Assembly (NCBI GenBank): GCA_927798505.1 | Contig: CAKMNE010000006.1 | Span: 1-22,608, forward strand | Direction: 5' to 3' | DNA from: an uncultured Bacteroidales bacterium | GTDB lineage: Bacteria; Bacteroidota; Bacteroidia; Bacteroidales; UBA932 | DNA length: 22,608 nt | Shown: in pieces, positions 7,550-15,792 of the stretch | Layout of the letters: each line of letters starts with the position of its first letter | How positions within the stretch are numbered: the stretch's first letter is position 1 | Made by a program: the position numbers and the translations under genes | Notes under the pieces: generated by a model | Databases searched by the model: none | What the model was told of the DNA's origin: nothing | Seen by the model: only the letters and a program-made list of their open reading frames with translations

Positions 7550-8248
7550 ATGTCAGAAAGAATCATCCCACAGCACATTTCCATCATTATGGACGGCAAC
7601 GGCCGTTGGGCAAAAGCCCGCGGACAGCAGCGCGCCTTCGGCCACATCGAAGGTGTGGAAAGGGTAAGGGACATCACCACCGCCTGCGTGGAGCTGGGCG
7701 TGCGCTATCTCTCGCTCTACACCTTCTCCGAAGAGAACTGGAACCGCCCGGCAGAGGAGGTAAACGCCCTGATGGGGCTGATGATGAAATCCATAGAGGA
7801 GGAGTATGAGACTATGATGCGCAACGGTGTGCGTTTCCGTGTCCTGGGCAACCGCGCCCGCCTCTCGGAGCTGCTCCTCGAGGCCATATCCAATCTCGAG
7901 AAGGCAACAGAGGGCAATACCAATATGGATATGATAATAATGCTCAGCTACAGCGGCAAATGGGACATCCTGCAGGCCGCAAGAAAGCTCCTCGCGAGCG
8001 GCAAGAACCCTGAGCAGCTGGACTATGCGGATGTGGATGCGGCCCTGGTAACGGCCGGCATTCCGGACCCTGAACTGGTCATCCGCACCTCCGGCGAAAA
8101 GCGCATAAGCAACTATATGCTGTGGCAGACGGCATATTCCGAATTCGTGTTCACTGACACACTTTGGCCTGATTTTAGAAAGGAACAGCTACTCGATGCC
8201 ATTGACGAGTTCTCTTCCAGGGACCGACGCTTCGGAAAAGTCAAATAA
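7550..8248 (+). CDS. uppS: Undecaprenyl diphosphate synthase (cis-prenyltransferase)
   Basis: UppS adds isopentenyl units in cis to farnesyl diphosphate, giving the C55 lipid carrier for peptidoglycan and surface glycans. The 232 residues fit the family (about 250). Motifs in order: HISIIMDGNGRWA at 9-21, where Asp15 is the Mg2+-binding catalytic Asp; the RGxxRxxGHxxG-like RGQQRAFGHIEG at 24-35; FSEENWNRP at 59-67; and RTSGEKRISN at 179-188 followed by the AYSEF block with Glu198. It follows nadK with a 1-base gap. A promoter box for bamA lies in the 33 bases after its stop, so bamA can also be transcribed independently. Confidence 0.97.
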   Translation: MSERIIPQHISIIMDGNGRWAKARGQQRAFGHIEGVERVRDITTACVELGVRYLSLYTFSEENWNRPAEEVNALMGLMMKSIEEEYETMMRNGVRFRVLGNRARLSELLLEAISNLEKATEGNTNMDMIIMLSYSGKWDILQAARKLLASGKNPEQLDYADVDAALVTAGIPDPELVIRTSGEKRISNYMLWQTAYSEFVFTDTLWPDFRKEQLLDAIDEFSSRDRRFGKVK

Positions 8249-8254
8249 TATGGC

Positions 8255-8262
8255 TATATTTG
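8255..8262 (+). promoter_or_regulatory. -7 promoter box before bamA
   Basis: TATATTTG is an exact TAnnTTTG match in the 33-base gap between uppS and bamA. It ends 19 bases before the bamA ATG, leaving a leader of roughly 15 bases. The -33 position shows TTC at 8231-8233 where TTG is expected, one mismatch. This would let bamA-ompH and perhaps the genes after it be expressed separately from nadK-uppS. Confidence 0.5.
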
Positions 8263-8281
8263 TGAGTTTTAACAACCTTGT

Positions 8282-10870
8282 ATGAATTTTAAACGGTCTT
8301 TTTCCATTGCTCTGCTTGCGCTGACCACGAGCCTGGCTTTTGCGCAGGTTGAGGTGGACTATACCCGTCCCCGTAAATACATAGTGGGAGATGTGGCGGT
8401 TGAGGGCAACACTTATTTCTCATCCAATCAGATAGTCAGCCAGACAGGCCTTCTGAAGGGTCGTGAGCTTACCATTCCGGGTGACGACATCACCTCGGCA
8501 ATCAGGAAACTCACCTCCAGGGGCTTTTTCGAGGACGTGGGCATCTATATCGACCATTTCAGCCCGGCCAAGGATTCTGTCTATCTCACAATCAAAATAA
8601 TGGAGCGCCCGCGCGTTTCCAAATATACCTATACCGGAATCAAATCTTCCGAGAAGAAGGACCTTCAGGAAAGGCTCAACCTGCGCAGGGGCGGAGAGTT
8701 TTCCGACTATGTGAAGGAGTCCTCGATAGGCATCATCAAGCGCTACTACGCCGAGAAGGGCTATCTTCTCTGCGAGGTGGACGTTCAGACTCAGAAGGAC
8801 TCAATGGTGCGCCACGCCATCCAGGTCAATTTCGATATTGACAAAGGCCCGAAGGTGCGCATCAAGGATATCAACTTCATAGGCAACGAGCACGTGTCCG
8901 ACTACACGCTGGCCAAGTCAATGAAGAAAACCAAATCGAACAAATTCTACAACTTCTTCAACAGCAAGAAGTTCAATGAGAAAGAATACCCGGAGGACAA
9001 GAAGAACCTCATCAGCGCTTTCAACGAAGCCGGTTACCGCGATGCGCGAATCGTGCGCGACAGTGTTTATCTCGTGGACGTGGTCAGCAAGAGCGGCAAG
9101 GTCAAGAAGCGCATATGCATAGACCTGGAGTTCGATGAAGGTGACAAATACTATTTCAGAAACGTTACCTGGACCGGCAACTCGGTTTATTCCGCGGAAG
9201 CCCTCAACGAAGTGCTCAAGATTCAGAAGGGTGACGTTTACGACAAGGTTTCCCTGCAGAAGCGTCTCTACGGTGGAGGAAAACAGACGGACTACGACAT
9301 TTCCAAGCTCTACCGTGACAACGGCTACCTCTTCTTCCAGCTTTCTCCGGTGGAAACCAACATCCAGAACGACTCCGTGGATGTGGAAATCCGCATAAGT
9401 GAGGGCAAGCAGGCAACCATCAACAATATCGTAATCAACGGCAATGACCTTACCAACGAGAAGGTGGTTCGCCGTCAGATCTACACCCGTCCGGGTTATC
9501 TGTTCAGCCAGTCCGATTTCGAGCGCTCGATACGCGAGATTTCCTCTCTGGGACAGTTCGACCCTGAGGCCATAATGAGCGAGGGTGGCTACAGCATCGT
9601 CCCTAACCAGCTTGACAACACTGTGGATCTCATCTACAATGTTACCGAAAAGCCTTCCAGCCAGCTGGAACTCTCCGGAGGCTGGGGCGGAAACACCTTC
9701 GTTGCTACTGTCGGAGTCAGCTTCAACAACTTCTCCACCCAGCGTTTCTTCGACAAGAACGCCTGGAGGCCGGTGCCTCTGGGAGACGCCCAGAACCTGG
9801 CATTCCGCTTCCAGACCAACGGTACCTATTATACCGCGCTCACTGCAAGTTTCACCGAGCCTTGGCTCTTCGGCAAGAAGCCGACCTCACTCAACCTTTC
9901 GGCTTACTACACCCGCCAGACCAACTCCTATCTTGCGCTGAATATCCTCAGCCACGACCGTCAGATGGAGGTCTTCGGATTCTCCGCTTCGCTTGGAAAG
10001 CGCCTCAAGTGGCCGGACAGCTACTTTGTGCTCTACAACGGTCTTAGCTGGCAGACATACAAGCTTACCAACTGGTACTCAGGTTATTTCATCTTCGATG
10101 ACGGTCTTGCGAACAACCTCAGCTACACCCTGAACCTGTCCCGCAACTCCACCGATCAGATGATATATCCGCGATCCGGCTCCGAGTTCTCGGCATCCCT
10201 GTCGCTCACACCTCCGTACTCCCTGTTCAGAAAGTATGACTTTGATGATGATGGCAACAAGTTCCAGGTTCCAAGCTACAAGGATGTGGACTATTCGAAG
10301 TGGACGTCCCAGAACAGGTACCGCTGGATCGAATACCACAAATGGAAATTCTCCGCAGCCCAGTACATAAAGCTCGTGGGTGACCTCGTGCTGATGACCA
10401 AGGCCCAGTTCGGATATCTCGGCTACTACAACAGGAATTGGGGTTACTCTCCATTCGAAGGCTTCCTTCTCGGTGGTGACGGTATGTCCGGTTACAGCAC
10501 CTACGGTTCAGATGTGATTTCGCTCCGCGGATACGAAAACTACTCGCTGACACCTTATCTGCCGACCAACTACAATTCCAACGGTTACGCCTACGCCGGA
10601 AACGTCTATGACAAGTTTACCGTCGAGCTCCGTTACCCTGTAATCCTTCAGCCTCAGTCCACAATTTATGTACTCGGCTTCCTCGAGGGAGGAAACTGCT
10701 GGTCGGATATACGCAAATTCAATCCGTTCCAGATCTACAGGTCCGCCGGAGTCGGCGTCAGGGTATTCCTCCCGATGGTGGGCCTCATCGGCGTTGACTG
10801 GGGTTACGGGTTCGACAGCAATTCCATCGGTGGAAGCCAGTTCCACTTCATCATCGGACAGCAGTTCTAA
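8282..10870 (+). CDS. bamA: Outer membrane protein assembly factor BamA
   Basis: BamA is the Omp85-family core of the machine that folds and inserts outer-membrane beta-barrels. The 862 residues start with a signal peptide (cleavage after AFA21, before Gln). About five POTRA domains follow, covering roughly 30-465. Repeats of the POTRA form VEGNTYFSSNQI (about 40), INFIGNEHVS (about 197), VTWTGNSVYSAEAL (about 298) and IVINGNDLTNEKV (about 382) are visible. The 16-strand barrel fills the C-terminal half. The conserved L6-loop motif appears as LRGYE at 748-752 (VRGF in E. coli), and the protein ends in aromatic FHFIIGQQF, a beta-signal with terminal Phe. An ompH gene follows after 26 bases, the usual pairing of barrel inserter and periplasmic chaperone. 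Confidence 0.97.
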   Translation: MNFKRSFSIALLALTTSLAFAQVEVDYTRPRKYIVGDVAVEGNTYFSSNQIVSQTGLLKGRELTIPGDDITSAIRKLTSRGFFEDVGIYIDHFSPAKDSVYLTIKIMERPRVSKYTYTGIKSSEKKDLQERLNLRRGGEFSDYVKESSIGIIKRYYAEKGYLLCEVDVQTQKDSMVRHAIQVNFDIDKGPKVRIKDINFIGNEHVSDYTLAKSMKKTKSNKFYNFFNSKKFNEKEYPEDKKNLISAFNEAGYRDARIVRDSVYLVDVVSKSGKVKKRICIDLEFDEGDKYYFRNVTWTGNSVYSAEALNEVLKIQKGDVYDKVSLQKRLYGGGKQTDYDISKLYRDNGYLFFQLSPVETNIQNDSVDVEIRISEGKQATINNIVINGNDLTNEKVVRRQIYTRPGYLFSQSDFERSIREISSLGQFDPEAIMSEGGYSIVPNQLDNTVDLIYNVTEKPSSQLELSGGWGGNTFVATVGVSFNNFSTQRFFDKNAWRPVPLGDAQNLAFRFQTNGTYYTALTASFTEPWLFGKKPTSLNLSAYYTRQTNSYLALNILSHDRQMEVFGFSASLGKRLKWPDSYFVLYNGLSWQTYKLTNWYSGYFIFDDGLANNLSYTLNLSRNSTDQMIYPRSGSEFSASLSLTPPYSLFRKYDFDDDGNKFQVPSYKDVDYSKWTSQNRYRWIEYHKWKFSAAQYIKLVGDLVLMTKAQFGYLGYYNRNWGYSPFEGFLLGGDGMSGYSTYGSDVISLRGYENYSLTPYLPTNYNSNGYAYAGNVYDKFTVELRYPVILQPQSTIYVLGFLEGGNCWSDIRKFNPFQIYRSAGVGVRVFLPMVGLIGVDWGYGFDSNSIGGSQFHFIIGQQF

Positions 10871-10896
10871 AGAATCAATAAATAAAGAAAGGAAAT

Positions 10897-11454
10897 ATGA
10901 AAAAAGTAATTCTGTTTATCGCAACCGCACTTGTCGGTGTTGCCGCTATGGCACAGCCAAAGTTTGCCCATGTAAATCTCTCGGAGCTCATCCAGCTTAT
11001 GCCTGAGGCCGACGATGCCCGCACCAAGCTCGAAGCTTCCAGCCTTGAGGCTCAGGAGACTTTCCAGGCAATGGTTGAGGAGTATCAGGCAAAATACACG
11101 ACATACTCCCAGAAGGCTTCCACCTGGACTACCGCAATACGCGAGAGCAAGGAAAAGGAACTGATGGAGATCCAGCAGAGAATCCAGGACTTCGACCAGA
11201 GCATTCAGAAGGAACTCACCGAGATGCAGCAGATGCTGATGGCTCCTATCCAGAAGAAGGCTATGGACACAGTCAACGCTCTTGCAAAGGATGGCGGCTA
11301 CATCTATGTGTTCGACAAAACCAGCATCCTCTACATAGACGAAGCCCAGAGCACCGACCTCACCCCTGCTGCCCGCAAGGCTCTCGGCATCCCTGAGGGA
11401 CGTACCCTCGAGACTCTCCAGCAGGAGATTGCGGCACGCCAGCAGCAGCAATAA
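10897..11454 (+). CDS. OmpH/Skp-family periplasmic chaperone
   Basis: The 185-residue protein has a cleavable signal peptide (residues 1-19, AMA before Gln20). It then shows the Skp core: KFAHVNLSELIQLMPEADDA, a coiled coil at about 40-125 rich in Glu, Gln and Lys, and a strand-forming segment GGYIYVFDKTSILYID at about 134-149. A Gln-rich tail ends the protein. Skp-like proteins bind unfolded outer-membrane proteins and hand them to BamA. The 26-base gap after bamA contains AAAGGA only 3 bases before the ATG, too close for a normal Shine-Dalgarno site. korA starts 32 bases downstream with no promoter box or terminator between, so read-through into the 2-oxoacid oxidoreductase genes is likely. 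Confidence 0.9.
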   Translation: MKKVILFIATALVGVAAMAQPKFAHVNLSELIQLMPEADDARTKLEASSLEAQETFQAMVEEYQAKYTTYSQKASTWTTAIRESKEKELMEIQQRIQDFDQSIQKELTEMQQMLMAPIQKKAMDTVNALAKDGGYIYVFDKTSILYIDEAQSTDLTPAARKALGIPEGRTLETLQQEIAARQQQQ

Positions 11455-11486
11455 GCTCAGAGAAGAACAAATACATTCCACATAAG

Positions 11487-13325
11487 ATGCAACACAAGGT
11501 CATAGATGTCAGTGATGTTGTAATCAGATTTGCAGGAGATTCGGGAGATGGTATGCAGCTCACCGGATCTCTTTTTGCAGATATGTCCGCTATTTGCGGC
11601 AACAGACTCTCCACTTTTCCGGATTATCCGGCAGAAATCAGAGCCCCGCATGGGACCATATCCGGAGTTTCCGGCTTCCAGGTTCATATAGGAAGCGAGA
11701 ACGTCAATACCCCCGGCGACTACTGCGACATGCTTGTCGCAATGAATCCCGCCGCGCTCAAGGCCAATGCCAAATGGTGCAAGCGTGAGGCAATGATACT
11801 CGTCGATGCAGACGCCTTCGACGACAAGAGTATGGAAAGGGCGGACTTCAAGACTGACAATCCTTTCGAGGAGCTCGGCGTTGAGGACAGAACGATAATA
11901 GCGGCGCCTATCACCACCCTTACCCGCGAATCACTCAAGGACAGCGGTATGGACCCCAAGGCCATATTGAAGTGCAAGAACATGTTCACTCTCGGTATGG
12001 CCTGTTACATTTACTCCCGTCCGCTGGACTATGTGCACACCTATCTGGAGAAGCGCTTCGCAAAGAAGCATCCGGAAGTCATACTTCCCAATATGAAGGT
12101 GCTCCAGGACGGTTTCAACTATGCCGCCGCAATTCAGGCGGTGCCTAATACCTACAGGGTTGAACCGGCGGCGCTCGAGCCCGGCCTCTACCGTAACATC
12201 ACGGGCAACCAGGCTACGGCCTGGGGTCTGCTCGCGGCCTCCGAAAAATCCGGACTCCCGCTCTTCTGCGGCTCATATCCCATAACCCCGGCTACCGCCA
12301 TTCTGGAAGAGCTTGCGCTCCACAAGAGCCTGGGCTGCAAGACTTTGCAGGCTGAGGATGAAATTGCGGGAATATGCACTGCCATTGGCGCATCCTTCGC
12401 CGGCAATCTTGCCGTCACCACCACTTCCGGCCCGGGCCTTTCGCTCAAGAGTGAAGCCCTTGGACTCGCGGTTATGACAGAGCTGCCGCTGGTGATAGTG
12501 GACGTGCAGAGAGGCGGCCCGTCAACGGGACTGCCTACCAAAACCGAGCAGACCGATTTGGATCAGGCCCTTTACGGGCGCAACGGCGAATGTCCGATTC
12601 CGGTTATTGCGGCCCATTCACCTGCACACTGCTTCGATGCGGCCTTTACCGCTGCCAGGATTGCGCTTGAACATATGACTCCGGTAATGCTGCTCTCCGA
12701 AGGCTTCATCGGCAACGGATCCGAGCCTTGGAAGATTCCTTCCATGGCGGATTATCCTGAAATCAAACCGCCTTTCTTCAACGGCGCCCTTCACGACGGG
12801 GAGCGGTTCCGTCCTTATGAAAGGGACCCTGAGACTCTGGTGCGCCGCTGGGCGATTCCGGGCCAGAAGGGCTTGGAACACAGAATCGGCGGCCTGGAGA
12901 AAAACCATGACGGAGTGCTGTCCACAGACCCTCAGAATCACGAGACCATGGTGCGTGAGCGTGCCGGGAAGGTGGAAAAAATAGCCGACTTCCTTCCTGA
13001 ACTGCAGGTCGAAGGCCCCGAAAGGGGAAAGCTCCTTGTGGTAAGCTGGGGCGGAACCTACGGCCACGTGCTCAGCGCCTTCCGCCAGTGCGGAGAGCCG
13101 GAGGTCGCCTTTGCGCACTTCGATTTAATCAAGCCTCTGCCACGCGGGACCCGCGAAGCATTTGCCCGCTACGACAAAATCCTGGTGTGCGAGCTGAACT
13201 CAGGCCAGTTTGCCGGATATCTGAGAGCCGAACTCCCGGAATTCCGCTATGAGAAGTACAACAAGGTCCAGGGCCAGCCTTTCCTCGTGTCCGAGCTGGT
13301 TCAGGCAATAAAGAATAGTATTTAG
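11487..13325 (+). CDS. korA: 2-oxoacid:ferredoxin oxidoreductase, fused gamma/alpha subunit (probably 2-oxoglutarate)
   Basis: The 612-residue protein joins two subunits of the oxidoreductase. Residues about 10-190 form the gamma domain (RFAGDSGDGMQLTG at about 14-27, PDYPAEIRAPHGT). From about 238 comes the alpha pyrimidine-binding domain of the thiamine-diphosphate enzyme (GNQATAWG, CGSYPITPATAILEEL at about 259, QRGGPSTGLPTKTEQ), followed by a transketolase-C-like domain with VVSWGGTYGHVL. With KorB it interconverts 2-oxoglutarate plus CoA and succinyl-CoA plus CO2, using ferredoxin. It may run reductively, as in many anaerobic Bacteroidales. Substrate choice is inferred from the gamma/alpha fusion and family resemblance; another 2-oxoacid is possible. 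It ends 2 bases before korB. Confidence 0.88.
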   Translation: MQHKVIDVSDVVIRFAGDSGDGMQLTGSLFADMSAICGNRLSTFPDYPAEIRAPHGTISGVSGFQVHIGSENVNTPGDYCDMLVAMNPAALKANAKWCKREAMILVDADAFDDKSMERADFKTDNPFEELGVEDRTIIAAPITTLTRESLKDSGMDPKAILKCKNMFTLGMACYIYSRPLDYVHTYLEKRFAKKHPEVILPNMKVLQDGFNYAAAIQAVPNTYRVEPAALEPGLYRNITGNQATAWGLLAASEKSGLPLFCGSYPITPATAILEELALHKSLGCKTLQAEDEIAGICTAIGASFAGNLAVTTTSGPGLSLKSEALGLAVMTELPLVIVDVQRGGPSTGLPTKTEQTDLDQALYGRNGECPIPVIAAHSPAHCFDAAFTAARIALEHMTPVMLLSEGFIGNGSEPWKIPSMADYPEIKPPFFNGALHDGERFRPYERDPETLVRRWAIPGQKGLEHRIGGLEKNHDGVLSTDPQNHETMVRERAGKVEKIADFLPELQVEGPERGKLLVVSWGGTYGHVLSAFRQCGEPEVAFAHFDLIKPLPRGTREAFARYDKILVCELNSGQFAGYLRAELPEFRYEKYNKVQGQPFLVSELVQAIKNSI

Positions 13326-13327
13326 AT

Positions 13328-14347
13328 ATGGCAGTACTTACAGCAAAGGACTTCAAGAGCGACCAGCTTGCGCGCTGGTGTCCGGGATGCGGAGACCACG
13401 CCGTGCTCGCGGCTCTCACCAGAGCGCTTCCGAAGGTTAGCCAGGCCTTGGGATATGAGAAGGAACGCTATGTGGTTGTTTCCGGAATAGGCTGCTCTTC
13501 CCGCCTTCCTTATTATATGGATACCTACGGTTTCCACAGCATTCACGGAAGGGCAACGGCAATCAGCACCGGAATCAAGGTAGCCAACCCTACCCTCACC
13601 GTATGGCAGGCTTGCGGAGACGGCGATGCGCTCGCCATAGGCGGAAACCACTTCATCCACGCAATACGCCGCAACATAGACATAAACGTCATCCTCTTCA
13701 ACAATCAGATCTACGGCCTCACCAAGGGGCAGTATTCTCCTACCTCCAAGTTCGGAGCCATAACCAAGACCTCTCCGTACGGCACTGTGGAACATCCGTT
13801 CAATCCGGGCTCGCTCGTGCTAGGCGCAAAGGGTACCTTCTTTGCCCGCAGCCTGGATGTGGAACTGGCTCTCAACGAAGAGATTATGACGGCTGCGGCA
13901 CTCCACGACGGATGCTCCGTGATGGAGATGCTCACCAACTGCGTTATCTTCAATGACGGTGCTCACAAGTCGCTGAGCGACCCTGCCTTGCGTGCGGATG
14001 CCACAATAGTGCTGCGCCACGGCGAAAAGATGCTCTTCGGAAAGAACAAGGAGAAGGGCCTCATCTTCGACGGGCACAAGCTTCGCGTCGTGCATGTGGG
14101 CGAAGGAGGCTTCACCCTCGACGACATCCTTGTCCACGACGCCCACGCCGACAACATCGGTCTGCAGATGGCCCTGGTGGACATGAAAGGCCCGGATTTC
14201 CCTGTAGCACTGGGAGTTATCCGCGATGTAAAGGACATTACCTACGACGACGGCGTCAGGGACCAGATCAAAGATGTAATGTCCAAATCCAAAATCCACT
14301 GCGTGGACGATCTGCTGCGCAGCGGAAGTACCTGGGAAGTAAAATAA
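13328..14347 (+). CDS. korB: 2-oxoacid:ferredoxin oxidoreductase beta subunit (probably 2-oxoglutarate)
   Basis: This 339-residue subunit binds thiamine diphosphate and the single proximal iron-sulfur cluster. WCPGCGDH at 17-24 provides Cys18 and Cys21 for the cluster. The thiamine-diphosphate/Mg2+ motif is GDGDA at 97-101, ending in NNQIYGLTKGQ at 125-135. The C-terminal domain, DPALRADATIVLRHGEKMLFGKNKEKGL onward, is usual for KorB proteins. It sits 2 bases after korA and 21 bases before gdhA, with no promoter box in either gap. No separate ferredoxin-like delta subunit gene is next to it, so the electron carrier must be encoded elsewhere. Confidence 0.9.
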   Translation: MAVLTAKDFKSDQLARWCPGCGDHAVLAALTRALPKVSQALGYEKERYVVVSGIGCSSRLPYYMDTYGFHSIHGRATAISTGIKVANPTLTVWQACGDGDALAIGGNHFIHAIRRNIDINVILFNNQIYGLTKGQYSPTSKFGAITKTSPYGTVEHPFNPGSLVLGAKGTFFARSLDVELALNEEIMTAAALHDGCSVMEMLTNCVIFNDGAHKSLSDPALRADATIVLRHGEKMLFGKNKEKGLIFDGHKLRVVHVGEGGFTLDDILVHDAHADNIGLQMALVDMKGPDFPVALGVIRDVKDITYDDGVRDQIKDVMSKSKIHCVDDLLRSGSTWEVK

Positions 14348-14368
14348 CATAACAACTGACTGACCAAA

Positions 14369-15712
14369 ATGAAAACACAAGAAATCATCTCAAAGCTTCA
14401 GGCCAAGTATCCTGGAGAAAGCGAGTACCTTCAGGCTGTACAGGAGGTTCTCGAATCTGTTGAGGAAGTTTACAACCGTCATCCTGAGTTCGAGCGTGCG
14501 AAAATCGTCGAGAGGATGGTGGAGCCGGACCGCATCTTCACCTTCCGCGTTACCTGGGTGGACGATGAGGGACAGGTGCAGACCAACACGGGCTACCGCG
14601 TCCAGTTCAACAGCGCCATAGGTCCGTACAAGGGAGGCCTGCGCTTCCACAGGGCCGTAACCCCTTCTATGCTGAAGTTCCTCGGTTTCGAGCAGACCTT
14701 CAAGAACGCTCTCACCACCCTTCCTATGGGCGGTGCCAAGGGAGGCTCAGACTTCGACCCGAAGGGCAAGAGCGACGAGGAGATAATGCGCTTCTGCCAG
14801 GCCTTTATGACTGAGCTCTGGCAGTGCATTGGCCCTGACCAGGACATCCCTGCAGGCGATGTGGGAGTGGGCGGCCGCGAAATCGGCTATCTGTACGGAA
14901 TGTACAAGAAGCTCGCCCGCGAGTACAACACCGGAGTGCTTACCGGAAAGGGTTCGACCTGGGGAGGATCCATACTCCGCCCTGAGGCAACCGGTTTCGG
15001 AGCGCTGTATTTCACCCAGAACCTTCTCCATCACGCAGGCAAGAGCATAGAAGGCTGCCGCGTTGCCCTCTCAGGCTTCGGCAATGTCGCTTGGGGCGCT
15101 GCCATCAAGGCTACGCAGCTCGGTGCAAAGGTGGTTGCAATCTCAGGCCCTGACGGGGTTTGCGAAATCCCGGAGGGAATCACAAAGGAGATGATAGACT
15201 ATATGCTCGTGATGCGCGCATCCAACCGCGATAAGGTTGAGGATATGGCTACCCGCTTCCCTGACAAGGCCTGTTTTACCGCAGGCAAGAAGGCCTGGAG
15301 CGTAAAGTGCGACATCGCGCTTCCTTGCGCATTCCAGAACGAGCTTTCCGAGGCTGATGCCAAAGAGCTGGTCGCAAACGGATGCTGGTGCTGCTGCGAG
15401 GTGTCCAACATGGGCTGCCAGCCGGGAGCCATCCACTACTTCCAGTCCAATGGAATACTCTTCGCGCCGGGCAAGGCGGTGAACGCCGGAGGTGTGGCTA
15501 CCTCAGGCCTGGAGATGACCCAGAATGCCTCCCACATCAGCTGGAGCGGGGAAGAAGTGGACCAGAAGCTGCACTTCATAATGAAGTCCATCCACGAGCA
15601 GTGCGTCAAGTACGGCACTCAGCCTGACGGCAAGGTTGACTATGTCAAGGGAGCCAATATCGCCGGCTTCATGAAGGTGGCAACCGCCATGCTGGAGCAG
15701 GGCATCATCTGA
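14369..15712 (+). CDS. gdhA: Glutamate dehydrogenase, hexameric, NADP-type
   Basis: GdhA reductively aminates 2-oxoglutarate to glutamate, the main ammonium-assimilation route in many gut Bacteroidales. The 447 residues equal the length of the E. coli NADP enzyme. Conserved blocks include the N-terminal FRVTWVDDEGQVQTNTGYRVQ, GPYKGGLRFH near 89, and PMGGAKGGSDFDP at 119-131 with the catalytic Lys124. IPAGDVGVGGREIGYLYG follows, then the Rossmann-fold glycine loop ALSGFGNVAWGA near 232-243 and NAGGVATSGLEMTQN near 370. NADP preference is inferred from length and class; the coenzyme was not tested by a discriminating residue. It follows korB by 21 bases, so the enzyme that handles 2-oxoglutarate and the one that aminates it are probably co-transcribed. 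A terminator hairpin lies 30 bases after its stop. Confidence 0.95.
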   Translation: MKTQEIISKLQAKYPGESEYLQAVQEVLESVEEVYNRHPEFERAKIVERMVEPDRIFTFRVTWVDDEGQVQTNTGYRVQFNSAIGPYKGGLRFHRAVTPSMLKFLGFEQTFKNALTTLPMGGAKGGSDFDPKGKSDEEIMRFCQAFMTELWQCIGPDQDIPAGDVGVGGREIGYLYGMYKKLAREYNTGVLTGKGSTWGGSILRPEATGFGALYFTQNLLHHAGKSIEGCRVALSGFGNVAWGAAIKATQLGAKVVAISGPDGVCEIPEGITKEMIDYMLVMRASNRDKVEDMATRFPDKACFTAGKKAWSVKCDIALPCAFQNELSEADAKELVANGCWCCCEVSNMGCQPGAIHYFQSNGILFAPGKAVNAGGVATSGLEMTQNASHISWSGEEVDQKLHFIMKSIHEQCVKYGTQPDGKVDYVKGANIAGFMKVATAMLEQGII

Positions 15713-15716
15713 TTCC

Positions 15717-15748
15717 TTTGCTTATCTTCAATAGAATTCGTAAATTTG
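15717..15748 (+). promoter_or_regulatory. Full Bacteroidota-type promoter for the DASS transporter-porin pair
   Basis: TTTG at 15717-15720 and TAAATTTG at 15741-15748 match the Bacteroides -33 and -7 consensus with a 20-base spacer, so their centres are about 26 bases apart, as the consensus expects. The -33 element starts 5 bases after the last base of the gdhA stop. Transcription should begin around 15752-15755, leaving about 40 bases of leader before the ATG at 15793. This is the best promoter match in the window. Confidence 0.75.
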
Positions 15749-15777
15749 CGCCGCTCAAAGCGACGCAAATTTTTAAT
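15742..15777 (+). terminator. Intrinsic terminator after gdhA
   Basis: AAATTTGCG at 15742-15750 pairs with CGCAAATTT at 15764-15772. Past one C/A mismatch, CGC at 15752-15754 pairs with GCG at 15760-15762 around a TCAAA loop. That gives a 12-pair stem followed by TTAAT; the T-run spans 15770-15774. The left arm is also the -7 box of the next promoter. The T-tract is short, so termination may be partial. Confidence 0.6.
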
Positions 15778-15792
15778 ACTAATTTACCTATA

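Noticed and set aside
15718..15792. In-frame TTG start that would lengthen the DASS transporter by 25 residues.
   Set aside because: It would place the -33/-7 promoter and terminator stem inside the coding region, and the added residues are not membrane- or signal-like. ATG at 15793 gives a normal N-terminus.
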